This document shows, one piece after another, positions 1-11,480 of a stretch of 64,000 nucleotides of DNA (position 1 is the first letter of the stretch; the number at the start of each line of letters is the position of its first letter). The stretch spans positions 5,208,001 to 5,272,000 of the forward strand of contig CP075492.1 of the NCBI GenBank assembly GCA_021613535.1, written 5' to 3'. Source of the stretch: Adineta vaga (lineage: Eukaryota; Rotifera). Under the pieces are notes generated by a model that saw only the letters and a list, made by a program, of their open reading frames with translations, ran no database searches and was not told where the DNA came from. The position numbers were made by a program, and so were the translations under genes.

Positions 1-279
1 AATCATATTACAGTCTGTCGAATTGTCGTACGAGAGACGTTTACGCGTAATATTGCTTCGATTCTTCTCGAAGATATCCGACTTGTACTACTTCGCTTAG
101 CTAATGAATATGGACATCAAGACTTAATTGATTCATTGCAAAAAGCACGTGATGATAAACATCAACATCGACGATCGAAACAACATCGGGAACAAGTAGC
201 ATTAAGTGCTGATACAAATAAAATGCAAGATAATAATCAAAAGAAGAAGGAATATCCTACTGTGCACATTCTCTGTTAG
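1..279 (+). CDS. 3' end of an unidentified protein (cut by the window edge)
   Basis: The first 279 bases read as one open frame from the window edge to a TAG at 277-279, giving 92 residues of a C-terminus. The first half looks like two amphipathic helices (around VVRETFTRNIASILLEDIRL and LANEYGHQDLIDSL). The tail is charged and low in complexity, with runs of H, R, K and Q, and ends PTVHILC. There is no methionine at the front, so this is either the last exon or the end of a larger exon lying to the left. I do not recognise the family. The frame bias and a following AATAAA-like stretch (about 338-350) support a real gene end. It converges on the gene at 423-3325, whose stop lies only 144 bp away. 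Confidence 0.55.
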   Translation, partial: NHITVCRIVVRETFTRNIASILLEDIRLVLLRLANEYGHQDLIDSLQKARDDKHQHRRSKQHREQVALSADTNKMQDNNQKKKEYPTVHILC

Positions 280-422
280 AACTTATTATTATTTTATTCA
301 GTTGTAGTCATCAATTATGTATTATTCTGAAAAAAAAAATAAAAATAAAATTTCTTTCGATCTGTAGTCATAAATGTGTTAAATCTAATCGATTGAAGAT
401 GTACGATGATGTTGATGATTAT

Positions 423-3325
423 TTATATATGCGTATCTTCAGTAGTAGTTGTTGTTGAACTCTCGGGCAAAGTCTTGTCGCTACGCTGTAAACCAAATGA
501 TGAGCTACGTCGACCAACAGATTTCTTTTCTTCTGTTGGAACATGTGTGGAATTTACAAGTGGGGTAAAAGATATAGCTCGATCACGTATTTTATCATTT
601 GTTTCAGTGGAAGGCTTAATACTTGCTTCCAATTGATAAACACAATCAGCTTTTTCTAATTCTTGTGTCAAAAAGTCAATTTGTTTACCGCCAGGTTTGG
701 GTATTGATGGAGGTCGATCAGACTTTTGTTTCTTTTCCAAAAAATCTGCACGAACAGCTGCTAACCAATGTTTTCGACGAATACGTAAAATTTGCAAATT
801 TTCACAAACTCGCAGACCAAAATCGGGTACAAATGGTCGAACATGATGATCTTTAGCATGTAAAATACCTTCGACTTGATTACTTGAATCCTTTAAAAAG
901 AGACACATTAATTTCAAATGACACTAAAATGATCATCAATAATACTTACACAGAGTAATGCGCTTACACCAAAATAAGAAAATGGACCAACTATACTGAC
1001 AATTTTCTCTTTCCCAGTTACTAATTCGGCTTGTCCATTGAGAATCAGTACAAAATAATCAACTGGTTTTCCATATTCATAAATGTAAGTAGGATTATCC
1101 TTTTTATTTTTGTCTTCATCATAATCAAATTGTTGATAGAAATGTGTATTTAATAAACGAATAAGAATATCGGATGACATGAATCGTGAAGTAAATGGTT
1201 GAACAGCTTTAGAAAAAAGATTTCATTACCGATAGAGTATAGAATGATATACATTCGACTAACTTACTTATTGAAAGAAATTGAAAAATAGCAACTTTCA
1301 TTTGAGCTGATACATTCGTTGTATCATCTGTTGCATCCGGTTGACGCATGAATGCCGAAAAGTTAGGCGCTTGCGACAAAATATTTCGTACTCTACGACG
1401 ATTATCAGCTGTAATAGATTTCAATATTTCTTTATCAAATGATATCTGATAAGATTCAATAACTTACTAAAGACATCGGTTTCATCGACAATTTCTTCTT
1501 GAATCATTTCCTCAATAATATCTTCCAATGTCACAATACCAATTGCTCCTGGTTTTGGATCTTTTTCACTACTCGTATCAAGTTCAACAACAACACCCAT
1601 ATGATACTGTTCTAAAATATTTCATGATATTAACATAACACTGATCCTTACTGATATTACCTCGTTTAAGCGTACTAAATATATCATAACACGACTCATC
1701 GGGTAGAATCATTTTGGCATAACGACGATTGTAGAAAGTCATTACATTTCTTACTGTAAATTTCCCAAATTCGGTATCAAGTACAGCAAAATCACGAAAA
1801 TTTACTAAACCAATAATATTTTCACTAAAAAAAAACAGATCGATACACACTATTTTAATTAGAAAAATATATTTGTTCGATTTTTTACCGCTGTTTGTCA
1901 TACACTGGTATACGTGAATATCCATAACCATGTACAGTTAAAATTAGTTCATCATCAACAATTTGATCAGCTTCAAGCATGAAAACATCAATTAAATTGG
2001 TCATGATATCACGAATTTTCTTCGCTTTCAAACTCAACACGCCGGTCATAATTTTTCTCTCACTTTCTTCAATATCAGGCATGACTGTATGTTTCAATAA
2101 TACACTCATTTGATCACGTGTATAAGTTGCACCAACTTCTTCACCTAGAAATACAATTGAACATATTAAGAGTATAGTACTAATGAGTTTTTGTTTTGTT
2201 CTTACCAAGAATAAGATCAAGAAGTTTGCTGAGAGGGAACGCCACGGGAAATGTAAGAATCATAAAAAATTGAGTAAGAATGATTGTTTTTGCACCAACT
2301 TTAAGACCATGTCGTGAACAAATAGCTTGTGGAATGATTTCACCAAAGATAACAATAGCTAACGTAGCACCGGCAACAGCTAAGATGCCATGAATCAATG
2401 TATCGAGAAGAATTGTTGTAATTGAATTTACCAGAACATTACCCAAAAGAATCGTACAAAGTAAGAAATTGCCTCGTTTACGTACCGGATAAATCTTTTT
2501 CGCGTATACTCGATCTGTAGGCGTTCCTGCTTCTTGAATGACAATGAGATCGTGTGGTGTCAAGGACATTAGACCTAGATTGAGACCAGAGAAAAGACTC
2601 GATAGACAGAGAAGAAGTATCAACAAAAGAATTGTTGCCCAAACAGGTATTGCAAGTCGAGTAATATTCAATTTTAAAGTCGGTCTAGATTCGTAGATAC
2701 AATTTATTTGAAATCGAATTAACAAAAGACAAAGAAAGAACTTACCGATCGCCTTGATGTGATGGTTGTGTCACATCACGTGATTGTAAACAAATATATA
2801 GTGTTGAACTATAATAAGGTAGATTAATCGTCAAGAAAACTTGTTCAATGATGGTTTGATCGGAATTCGAACTGCTCGTTGTCAGTATATACGAATGATT
2901 TTTTCGTTCGAATGAACATGATTCACTATCAATTGTAAACGATAGAATACTTCCATTCAGATTTTTACCTAAACAACATTTAAAGAATATTCTGAAGACT
3001 ACTCTTCAACATACCATATATAACAAATTGTACATTAGTATCATGGGATATTTGCCATTCTTGCTTAGCATTCTCATTGAATACATAAGATTTTGTATTT
3101 GATGGAAACATGGCAATAATAAAACTATCATTGGCAGTTATTTTCGATAATAAGTTTCTAGATGTTGATTCTGATGACTAAGATATGAACAAAGTATGAT
3201 TATTTTAGAAAATAACATGAGTAAATTACCTGGAATAATGATAGGATATGGAAATGAGGATACAGCACTCGACAGATTACAATATCCAATAGGATAAATT
3301 GGAAAAGACAACGTAAGATAGACAT
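423..3325 (-). CDS. CNNM-like: CNNM/ancient conserved domain metal transporter (Mg2+ transport mediator)
   Basis: Multi-exon gene. The first exon (3325-3230) encodes a signal peptide ending LSLFQ. The next two encode an extracellular beta-rich segment. The exon at about 2725-2210 is the DUF21 transmembrane domain, with hydrophobic helices around [16 protein letters not shown] and [15 protein letters not shown], both hallmarks of CNNM/CorC proteins. Then comes a CBS pair with helix insert (2160-1470: [43 protein letters not shown]). After that is a cyclic-nucleotide-binding-like domain (1435-840) with [19 protein letters not shown], and a Ser/Thr-rich tail ending at 423. Introns are 45-80 bp with GT/AG ends. 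The start at 3325 was chosen because it precedes the hydrophobic leader and the exon-1 donor keeps frame with TCATCAGAATC. CNNM proteins sit in the plasma membrane and mediate Mg2+ efflux or Na+/Mg2+ exchange. Domain order and completeness suggest an intact gene. Confidence 0.9.
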
Positions 3326-4544
3326 TGAAAAGAGTGTAGATTTTATGTCTAAATAAAAATGCACAGTATTTTTAGCTGTTTCTAGTCGATATATAGATCT
3401 TTTTTTTCCCTTCTGATCTATCAAACATGGTTTGATAAGAAAAAAAAACAAGTGAATATGGCATGTTTGGAAATTAGATTTTTGATAAAAGAAAAAACAT
3501 TTATTATTTTATTACACCAGATACTGTCAAAGAGAAGAGATTCATTCATGAAGATTGAATATTTCAAGATAAATTAAACATCACACAAGAGAAGATCATT
3601 AAAGTCAATTGAGAATTCTTTGTAATATAAAAACAGCAAGAATTTAATTCTATAAAAATATACTTCCAGAAACGAATAAATATATACTTAAAATGTATTT
3701 GATTGCATCTTGAGTTTTTATAACGTTGTTAAGTATTTACAACGATTGTAAAGATCTTTCATATACGAACACAGTATAGTTATCATTTGCCTAGAATATT
3801 TACTTTTATTGCTCGTATTGAATGATCTACAAAAGAATAGTGATTTCGTATCATCATGCGTCCATTTCAACTTTGAGTGCAAATTAATTATATGTGCATT
3901 GATGGATTAAAGTTGTAGTAGTTAAGAAGGACAATGCAAATTTCAGTCAATTTTAATTTCTATATAGGCTAAGATTAAAAAACCGATAATAAAATGTATT
4001 TGTGAGAGGATATGGATCTTGAGGGTACATGCAAGTAAGTAGCTACGATGTTGCAGTTAAAGAAAGATATCGTCACCCACACTCTCAAGATTCATGATAA
4101 AATTCAAACATGCAGTCGGAAGGGAATCGATAACGTTTGGTTCGTTAGTGTGAAATATTCGGAACAGTTTCCTGATTGGATGAAGATGTTGTTACACTTT
4201 GAAGTATAAAAATTAGTTGTTTTTGTTTCACTTTTTTGGCTTTTTTATCGTGATGACTGGAAAACATAATTGCAGAGTTTACTTGCGATTCGGTCTAAGC
4301 CTTTCGAAATTCAAAAGAGTCCGTGAATATAAATTTCCACTGTGCAAACAAAAGAAAATAGTTCTTAGATTTAATCATTTTAAATACTAAAAGATATTAC
4401 TAAAGACTAGTCGAATCTAATATGTGTGCTCGTTTGATTAGAGCACGATAGTATATATATATCTGCTTTACCTACACCGTTGCGAATTTGTAAACCATAT
4501 TTCTAATATTTGACTTTAGTTGTTTAGATTAATTCTAATAATCA
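3326..4544. other. Intergenic, nothing recognised
   Basis: AT-rich sequence upstream of the CNNM-like gene. Both strands are broken by frequent stops, and I see no coding pattern, RNA gene or repeat. A short TATATATATA run near 4451-4462 has no gene close downstream. Confidence 0.5.
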
Positions 4545-4796
4545 TTAAATGATAGCCGAATTTGATTCAATATGCAACTTTTCACATATTTCTGCCCATA
4601 AATATTTCATATCTGCTGCTGGACATGAAGTCTTGGTTTTATTACATTCATTTTTAATGTGATCATCATAATCGGCTCTTTGTAATTCTTTCATACTGCA
4701 AAGGGGACATTTGATACGAGATCTATTCAATATATTACTTAAAGTATGATTTGTTAAGCCTTGATAGCGATATGTAGGACACGTTAAACTCGGCAA
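4545..4796 (-). pseudogene. TRAF-type zinc-finger fragment
   Basis: An isolated open frame of about 83 codons without an ATG. It carries the cysteine/histidine spacing of a TRAF-type zinc finger: RIKCPLCSMKELQRADYDDH, then IKNEC, then SCPAADMKYLW. In intact TRAF-like proteins this follows a RING finger and is repeated, but here no RING precedes it. I see no acceptor AG just upstream, and a stop follows soon after the finger (SNSAII). I read it as a surviving exon of a decayed TRAF/RING gene. It could also be one exon of a gene whose other exons I could not place. Confidence 0.45.
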
Positions 4797-5366
4797 ATAG
4801 AAATATTACATGAGATGATAATGGAAGAAAACGAAATAAATAACTAGTTCTTTTTTTCTCTTCAATATGATAAATATAATTCTGAGTATAGAATAGCAAT
4901 GTATTATAAAAGTTATTGTAACATTTACAATTTCCGAATTATTTTTGTACGGAAGTAAATCTATTAGAGCATAATATCAAATTGAATTTCGTATACAAAA
5001 TCGAAAAGTGATTTGATAATAAGCTTTAAAACTTCATAGAACTTTGTATTTCTTGAAAATGTTCTCCTTGGATTAGACAATTACGTGTAGACTTAAAATA
5101 GACATTTCAAGAATAAGTTTTTTCTTTTCTCTTAAACGCAATTGTTGTACGTGCAAGAATTCAAACAGTCATTCATTTTTGTATATCTTATGACGTTTTT
5201 TGAATAATAGTCTTTTTTTTATATCGTACACATCGTTACTATACTCTATCTAAAAAGAATCTGAGTATTGTACATTTATTATAGACAGAAAGAAAAAAGA
5301 ATAACCGTCAATACTCGCACTGGATAAATACAATGTGTAATCGTTGATTCGTGTTTACAATATTAA

Positions 5367-5551
5367 AAAAGACTAAACTTAAGCAAGCGAACAAGTTGCC
5401 ACTACATTTCATATATACCATCGGATCAAAGAGCAGCAAAAGCCGCCGCTGAAAAGGCATTTCGAGACAATCAGGCTAATCAATGTAATGCAAATCATCC
5501 CGACGTTCGTGGTCATCAATCAGGCCATCAAGGTCAAACATACAAAGAATA
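5367..5551 (+). pseudogene. Small Ala/Gln/His-rich coding-like fragment
   Basis: An open stretch without an ATG that ends at TAA 5549-5551. It reads SDQRAAKAAAEKAFRDNQAN, then QCNANHPDVRGHQSGHQGQT, then YKE. The composition (Ala-rich helix, then Asn/His/Gly/Gln tail) stands out against the AT-rich surroundings and suggests real protein coding. It is either the last exon of a small gene or a remnant. I do not recognise a family, and no upstream exon is obvious. Confidence 0.3.
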
Positions 5552-6500
5552 ATTTAGATCTCCATGCTCGGCAATTAAATCCTAATAATAAATTATACAG
5601 ACCACCGAAAAATAAATGAACATAGTACAACACAACATTTTATTGTACATGATTTCTTGTTTTTTTTTCTCTTTCATTGTAAAGGTGTGAATGGGAGTAT
5701 GAAACAGTTGAATCAGCTTTGAATAAACATTCTAATTGATTTTAAAAGTATCTTTAACAATAGAAAAAATGTTCCTGAAAGCAATTATTCTGTAGTTAGA
5801 ATCTGTCAAAGACATCTGAAATGAAGTTTTCTTATCATAAGAAAGACTCACAACTTCTTTATAATATTTAGAGTGTTAACATTCAACAACAAAAAACAGG
5901 TTTTATCTGTTGATCTGTATGAATGTCGCTTATTTGACTATTTAGTTACATTCATTTACATCTCGAATTAGCTTGACTCATGAAAACCAGTTAAATTTTG
6001 ACTTAGAGTCAGAGATAGAAAATTGTCTAGACTAAAAGTTGTTTTATCTTCATTGTTCGCGGATCAAATTTACACGTAACGAAAACAATATCATTCGTAT
6101 TGCGGATGGAAATAGAAAAGGAAAAAGAGTAGGTAAACAAACATGGATTTTTTATGTTTTTGAATGGAAGAAGGAAATCTTAATGCTGGTGATGCAGAAA
6201 ATTATCAAATATTTCTTTCAATGAGGAGACAGATGGAAGTGAATATGGATCTCTCTGCTTTGCCGACATCCTCAAGAAGTAAATATTCTTTTATGAAAAT
6301 TTGATTTATTGAATATACAAGAAATATTGGACGATTACGAAGGTTACCGTTTTACTTACATAACGTACTTTTTTCTTACTTATAACTATGCTTGCACACT
6401 TATAGTGCATGGCACATTAAAAATATTTTAAAAAGTACTGTTGGCCATAGGACGGAGAAGAGAACAAGAAAAATGTGGTCTTAATGACATCATCAATAAG
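5552..6500. other. Intergenic, nothing recognised
   Basis: AT-rich region between the small fragment and the NmrA-like gene. A 61-codon ATG frame at 6039-6224 has no recognisable domain and AT-driven composition, so I do not call it. Confidence 0.45.
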
Positions 6501-6515
6501 TTTATATATATATAT
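6501..6515 (+). promoter_or_regulatory. TATA-like element upstream of the NmrA-family gene
   Basis: TTTATATATATATAT lies about 100 bp before the ATG at 6614. No other ATG precedes the gene in frame, so this is a plausible core promoter. It is called by motif only, in AT-rich DNA. Confidence 0.3.
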
Positions 6516-6613
6516 CAGTGAGAGAATGAAGAAAAACACAAACAGAACAAAACGTCTTCAAGGTAACACGTGTAGAGCGACAGTAAGAAAAGTTTATTTA
6601 TCAAACAAAATCG

Positions 6614-7501
6614 ATGTCTTATGTTGTAACTTGTGCAACTGGTAAGGTTGGTACTTCGCTGGTCGATTATCTTCGCAAACATTCGGTTCCCATTCATGTT
6701 ATTATTCGTTCCGAAGAAAAAGCTGAGTCTTTTCGATCACGTAATATACAAGTAACCGTAGCTGAGTTAACCAATGCAGATGCTTTGACTAAAGCATTTC
6801 GAGGTGCAAAATCCGTTTTCGCAATGAATCCAACTGCTAATGATGCTCCAGATCTACAAGTTGTTGCAGCTAATGTGGCAGATACATTCGCTTCAGCTAT
6901 CAAAGCAGCAAAAGTCGAACGTGTCGTTGTCTTGAGTTCCATTGGTTCGGAACGAAGTTCAAAAACAGGAAATATTCGAACAACATATACACTAGAACAA
7001 GCATTAAAAGAAACTGCTCCGCAAGTAGTAATGGTTCGATGTGCATCATTCACGGAAAATTGGTTAGATGCCGTCTCTGCGGTCAAAGCTGGTTATTCGC
7101 CAGTGCTTTGTTCGATGTATCAAAGATTAGATCGAAAAGTTCCTCATATTGCTACTAGTGATATTGGTCGTGTCGTTGGTGAATACATGATCAAACCCAC
7201 AAACGAAGTAGATAACTTAGTCATTATTGAATTAGAAGGACCTGAACCTTATAGTCCAAACGATATCGCTAAGATAGTCAGTGAAGCTTTGGGAATATCG
7301 GTGCCAGCAGCAGCAATGACAGATGAGATGATACGCGATCTTTTAGGTAAATTTGGATGGCCGAAAACAACTGCCGATAACTTCATTGAAATGAGGCAAG
7401 GATTCGATAATGATATTATTTGTTGGACAAATGATGAAAAAGCTATTCGGATCAAAGGCGTAGTTACTGCTAATGAAGTTTTAGAAAAAGTATTGAACTA
7501 A
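6614..7501 (+). CDS. NmrA-family NAD(P)-binding protein (atypical short-chain reductase)
   Basis: Intronless, 295 residues, the usual size for NmrA-like/NAD(P)H-binding proteins. The N-terminus begins directly with a Rossmann beta-strand and glycine motif (VVTCATGKVGTSLVDYL, GxxGxxG-like). Then come IIRSEEKAESF, which follows the usual second-strand pattern, and VERVVVLSSIGSERS, the beta-strand and Ser position of atypical SDRs. A YTLEQALKET segment precedes MVRCASFTENWL, which matches the family's R(P)xxFMEN-like region. The function is probably NAD(P)H binding for reduction or redox sensing in the cytosol; the substrate is unknown. Bacterial and fungal relatives are abundant, and the single exon fits acquisition by horizontal transfer (inference). 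The next gene downstream on this strand is unrelated. Confidence 0.85.
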   Translation: MSYVVTCATGKVGTSLVDYLRKHSVPIHVIIRSEEKAESFRSRNIQVTVAELTNADALTKAFRGAKSVFAMNPTANDAPDLQVVAANVADTFASAIKAAKVERVVVLSSIGSERSSKTGNIRTTYTLEQALKETAPQVVMVRCASFTENWLDAVSAVKAGYSPVLCSMYQRLDRKVPHIATSDIGRVVGEYMIKPTNEVDNLVIIELEGPEPYSPNDIAKIVSEALGISVPAAAMTDEMIRDLLGKFGWPKTTADNFIEMRQGFDNDIICWTNDEKAIRIKGVVTANEVLEKVLN

Positions 7502-7910
7502 TATCATAATTGAACTGTATTTTTATTTCATTAATATATAAAACAAATAAGAACTTGTATTCATCGAGTCCTCTACTTCGATTTGCGCATATAATGTTTA
7601 ATTATGAAATGAAGAAAGAAAAAAATGTCAGGATAGAATGTTAATGAATTTTCCATAAGGCACTTTGATTTCTATTGTTAATGAAGAATATGCGACATCT
7701 TTTATTAACGGAAGTTATAATTAGAATAGAGGGGAAAGAAAAGAAGAATATTTAAATGATTTCATTATTACATGATAAGAATTTGTTAATAAAAGATTAA
7801 TTAAAATATAATGCGCAGTTTTATTTCTTCACATTTTGACTCGCTTGTCAAGAATTGGTATATACATAATCCTTTTTATTTTCATACGTGTTACTGTGAT
7901 AAGAAAACAA
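7502..7910. other. Intergenic spacer
   Basis: AT-rich spacer between the NmrA-like and F-box genes. The open frame of the F-box gene extends back to 7836, but only from a TTG; the first ATG is at 7911. Confidence 0.5.
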
Positions 7911-9776
7911 ATGGTTCATTTCGAATTCTTACCAAGTGAACTTATACTTCATTCTTTTGAGTATTTAAATACTGTTGATCTATTACGTTCATTTTTTAAT
8001 CTTAATTCTCGTTTTAATCAACTTATATATCTTCATTTCGAAATCAATCAATTTAGTTTACAATCTATAACTCTTGAAAATTTTCATCTAATTTCTCGTA
8101 TCTATCTTCCATTGATTGTTAAACATGTTCCTTCTCTTCGTCTCTCAAGTGAAGAAACACCAAATGTCATTGAAATTCTTCTCTCTCAAGGTTTTACTCT
8201 CGACCGTTTTCTTCATTTACAATCACTTTCCTTACATCATATTAAATCTCTTGGTATCTTAGTTAAAATCACCTATCAGTGTCGACATTTACCTTATCTA
8301 AGTCATTTGAACATCATCGATGAGAAATATGGTGAAAAACAAGCACGTATTTTCACTTTATTCGATAATATATGGACTATTCCAAATCTCAAACATTGTA
8401 GTTTAAATGGAATACAAAAAAAACTAATCGTACCATTTCAAATCTCTTCAATTTCAACAACGATGAAAACTCTTTCTATTAAAAATGTTCATTATGGTGT
8501 GCAAGCTCTGTTTGATCTCTTGTTATGTACTCCAAATCTTGAACATCTTTGTACAACGCTTGGTTCATATTCATCTAATGAATTTTTGGAATTTCAAAAT
8601 CATCCAATTACATCATTAGACGTCTCTTTCGATATATTTTCTAGTTCGATGAAGAATATTTTTGAAAAACTATCGAATTTAACACATTTAAAAATCAAAC
8701 TAACGAATACATATTTAGATGGAAATGAATGGAAAGAAATTATTGAAACTAATCTACCAAAAATTAAAATCTTTCGTTTTAAAATGAGCTTTGAATTTGT
8801 ATCAAATGTCATACGAGAAGAACAAGTTGATCTATTACTTAATACATTTCGAAGTTCATTCTGGATCGAACAACATCAATGGTTTGTTCGATGTCGATGG
8901 AATCCATCGAATTCAATTAAATCTGTCATTATTTATACATTACCTTATACATTCGATTCATTTCATTATTCGAATGAATATTGTGAAAAATCGACTTATT
9001 TCGATGATACAGTCTATCGATCATATAATCATGTTCAATTGAATTATTATCATAAAATTGATACGATCGATTCATTTAATGATTTCAATTTATTTAACAT
9101 TCGTTTTCCTAATATACATTATCTTAGTGTAAATATTCCATTTGATAATATGTTTTTGTATTCAGGTCAAACATTCAATAATTTAAGATCACTTGTTGTT
9201 TTTCTTTCGATGGATACAGGTTATTATCAATTACAATTATTACTCGATCAAACGAAATATCTTTATTCATTGAAGATTATTTCAAATAATAAAGTACATC
9301 ATTCATTATTTCATTTAACAAATCAATCCATTCGTCGACTGGATTTGATGAAATGTTCAATGGATGGTCTCGATTATTTTGATGAAGAGGAATGTAAACA
9401 ATTAATTGATTCATCATTAGGAAAACAATGTGAAGTTTTGTTAATTCGTATCTTTAATCGAGAGACTATTTTGCATTTTATTCATAAAATGACAAATCTT
9501 CGATTGTTAATACTTGAATGGAAAAAAGATTCGAAAATATTGAAATATTTCAAGTGTCAAAATGATGAATTATTAGAATGGTTACGAAATCATCTATTAA
9601 CAACATGTTCAATTGTTCGAGATCAAAAAAGTCCATCACGTGTTCAAATTTGGATTAATCGACGAGAATTTCTTTCGAATAGTCATATTTTAGTTCTAAA
9701 AGATCGACGTAAATTTTTTCGTTCAATTAAATCAACATTTCCACGTTTATTTCGAAAATCATCTTTTTATCAATAG
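7911..9776 (+). CDS. F-box / leucine-rich-repeat-like protein
   Basis: Intronless, 621 residues from the first in-frame ATG (7911). The F-box is at the very N-terminus: FEFLPSELILHSFEYLNTVD followed by LLRSFFNLNSRFNQLI, a standard Lp-x-E-hhhxhhxYLxxxDL pattern. The rest alternates leucine-rich strands and helices (LQSLSLHHIKSL, LSHLNII, LKHCSLNGI, LTHLKIKL, LRSLVVFLS, IRRLDLMKCSMDG), consistent with an irregular LRR solenoid. Such proteins usually serve as substrate adaptors of SCF (Skp1-cullin-F-box) ubiquitin ligases. The target is unknown. A paralogue with the same layout lies at 40330-42011 on the other strand, and large families of this type are known from bdelloids. Confidence 0.8.
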   Translation: MVHFEFLPSELILHSFEYLNTVDLLRSFFNLNSRFNQLIYLHFEINQFSLQSITLENFHLISRIYLPLIVKHVPSLRLSSEETPNVIEILLSQGFTLDRFLHLQSLSLHHIKSLGILVKITYQCRHLPYLSHLNIIDEKYGEKQARIFTLFDNIWTIPNLKHCSLNGIQKKLIVPFQISSISTTMKTLSIKNVHYGVQALFDLLLCTPNLEHLCTTLGSYSSNEFLEFQNHPITSLDVSFDIFSSSMKNIFEKLSNLTHLKIKLTNTYLDGNEWKEIIETNLPKIKIFRFKMSFEFVSNVIREEQVDLLLNTFRSSFWIEQHQWFVRCRWNPSNSIKSVIIYTLPYTFDSFHYSNEYCEKSTYFDDTVYRSYNHVQLNYYHKIDTIDSFNDFNLFNIRFPNIHYLSVNIPFDNMFLYSGQTFNNLRSLVVFLSMDTGYYQLQLLLDQTKYLYSLKIISNNKVHHSLFHLTNQSIRRLDLMKCSMDGLDYFDEEECKQLIDSSLGKQCEVLLIRIFNRETILHFIHKMTNLRLLILEWKKDSKILKYFKCQNDELLEWLRNHLLTTCSIVRDQKSPSRVQIWINRREFLSNSHILVLKDRRKFFRSIKSTFPRLFRKSSFYQ

Positions 9777-10361
9777 AATAAAACATTATAGAAACATTAA
9801 AATACTCTTAGTTTGATGTGATCTGTATGTATGAAATAATGAAAAAGTGTACTTGAATATCAGGCAATAATTTTACTTATCGGATAATACTTTGGTATAG
9901 AAATGCGTCAAATTTAGTGTTTTAATAGTTGGCACGGATGCTAACGACAATACAACTAATATACTATAGGCTTATTATGGTAGGATTGACTCGCGATCTC
10001 AATGAAAAACTCTTTATATTGTCGGCTAGAGCTAACTATCGAATCCAGCGATGTCACATGGTCTTTCGAACGTTATTTATTGTGTCCAAATGAAACCATT
10101 CTATACGTAAGCGATAATGACAACAACAGAGTGCAATGTTATTAACTCCTATGATTGAACTATAACATTAAAATTAAATGAAACATAAGAATATATTTCT
10201 TTTTCGATGTAATAAACTTGATGAAAATTAATTTTGAAACATAGGACTATAAGATATCGCATATGTCTTCGATGTCCTTTCTGTTTTTGCTACGTCATCA
10301 TGATGTATACACGTTTTTTTCTTTCGTTCTGTTCATGTACAGACATATATGCAACGTCATC
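9777..10361. other. Intergenic, nothing recognised
   Basis: No coding pattern or repeat seen on either strand. AT-rich sequence between the F-box gene and the epimerase-like gene. Confidence 0.45.
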
Positions 10362-10376
10362 TATATATATATATAA
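10362..10376 (+). promoter_or_regulatory. TATA-like element upstream of the epimerase-family gene
   Basis: TATATATATATATAA about 40-54 bp before the ATG at 10416. The spacing fits a core promoter with a short 5' leader. The call rests on motif and position only. Confidence 0.35.
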
Positions 10377-10415
10377 ACGTATCTATATTCTTCGATTTAT
10401 TTTATTATACTTACA

Positions 10416-11480
10416 ATGTCTTCGACTAAAATCAACATTCTCTTAACTGGTGCAACGGGTTATATTGGTGGAAGTATCTTAACATCACTTCTTCAACATC
10501 CGAATGCATCCAATTTTCAAATAACTGCACTTATTCGTGGTGGTGATAATGAACGAATTAACAAATTAAAATCATTAAATGTAACACCATTGATTGGTTC
10601 GAATGAATCCTTTGAAATTATTGAAAAGGCAGCACGAGAATCCCATGTTGTTATACATACATCAAATTCAGCTGATGATCTTCCATCAACCAAAGCAATT
10701 ATTTCTGGTTTAAATAAACGTACAAATGAAACAGGAAAACCAGTTATATATATTCATACAAGTGGTACAGGTGTTCTTACGGAAGATGTTCGTGGAAAGA
10801 AAGGTTCAGATATAATTTATAATGATCTTAATCCTGATCAAATAAATGCTCTTCCCGATCAACAACCTCATCGTGATGTCGATCTTGTTATTATCAAATC
10901 AGCTGATGCAAATCCACTTTTGAAAAGTGTTATTGTTTTTCCTCCTCTTATCTATGGCATTGGTAGTGGCCCATTTAATCAAACAACAATTCAACTTCCA
11001 CTTCTTATTCGTGCTGCTTTAAAACGACACAAAGCTGAAATGATTGGACCAGGTGAAGCAACATGGAACAATGTTCATATTGCTGATTTAGCTGATGCTT
11101 TTATTCTTCTATTCGATCAACTTGTTGCTGCTTATGGTCCAGATGCAAAATCTAATGTACAGCCAAGTTCATATTTAACGACAGGACGAGAAGGTTATTA
11201 TTTTGCTGAAAATGGTAGACACACATGGAGACAACTTTCAGAAAAAATTGCTGAAGTTCTACTTAAAAAAGGTGTGACCAAATCAGCTGAAGTAACAAGT
11301 TTTCCAGACGATGAAGTAGAAGATAATCTTTGGGGTAAAGAAAGTTGGTATGCTGTTGGTAGTCAGTCAAATTCAAAAGCCGATCGCCTGAGAAAACTCG
11401 GATGGAAACCTCATCAACGAAGTCTTTTCGATAGTGTCGAAGAACAAGTTGATGCTTTAATCAACGAAAAGAAACATTAA
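10416..11480 (+). CDS. NAD-dependent epimerase/dehydratase-family (extended/atypical SDR) protein
   Basis: Intronless, 354 residues. It opens with a classic Rossmann motif, ILLTGATGYIGGSILTSLL (TGATGYIGG = TGxxGxxG). Next come ALIRGGDNERINKLKSLNV, VVIHTSNSADD (third strand with the conserved A/N-S-A-D region), YIHTSGTGVLTED (fourth strand with the catalytic Ser/Thr position), VFPPLIYGIGSGPF (PP-x-hYG-G, the substrate-side loop after the active-site region) and NNVHIADLADAFILLF (HV-x-DLA-x-A, very typical). The active-site YxxxK tyrosine is not obvious, so this may be an atypical SDR acting as a reductase or NAD sensor. Similar proteins are common in fungi and bacteria; lack of introns fits horizontal origin (inference). 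The substrate cannot be read from the sequence. Confidence 0.85.
   Translation: MSSTKINILLTGATGYIGGSILTSLLQHPNASNFQITALIRGGDNERINKLKSLNVTPLIGSNESFEIIEKAARESHVVIHTSNSADDLPSTKAIISGLNKRTNETGKPVIYIHTSGTGVLTEDVRGKKGSDIIYNDLNPDQINALPDQQPHRDVDLVIIKSADANPLLKSVIVFPPLIYGIGSGPFNQTTIQLPLLIRAALKRHKAEMIGPGEATWNNVHIADLADAFILLFDQLVAAYGPDAKSNVQPSSYLTTGREGYYFAENGRHTWRQLSEKIAEVLLKKGVTKSAEVTSFPDDEVEDNLWGKESWYAVGSQSNSKADRLRKLGWKPHQRSLFDSVEEQVDALINEKKH

Noticed and set aside
6039-6224. 61-codon ATG frame between genes
   Set aside because: No domain, no promoter context, composition of AT-rich noise.
6694-7455. Minus-strand open frames of 130 and 68 codons inside the NmrA-like gene
   Set aside because: Antisense shadows of a well-supported coding region with clear Rossmann motifs on the plus strand.
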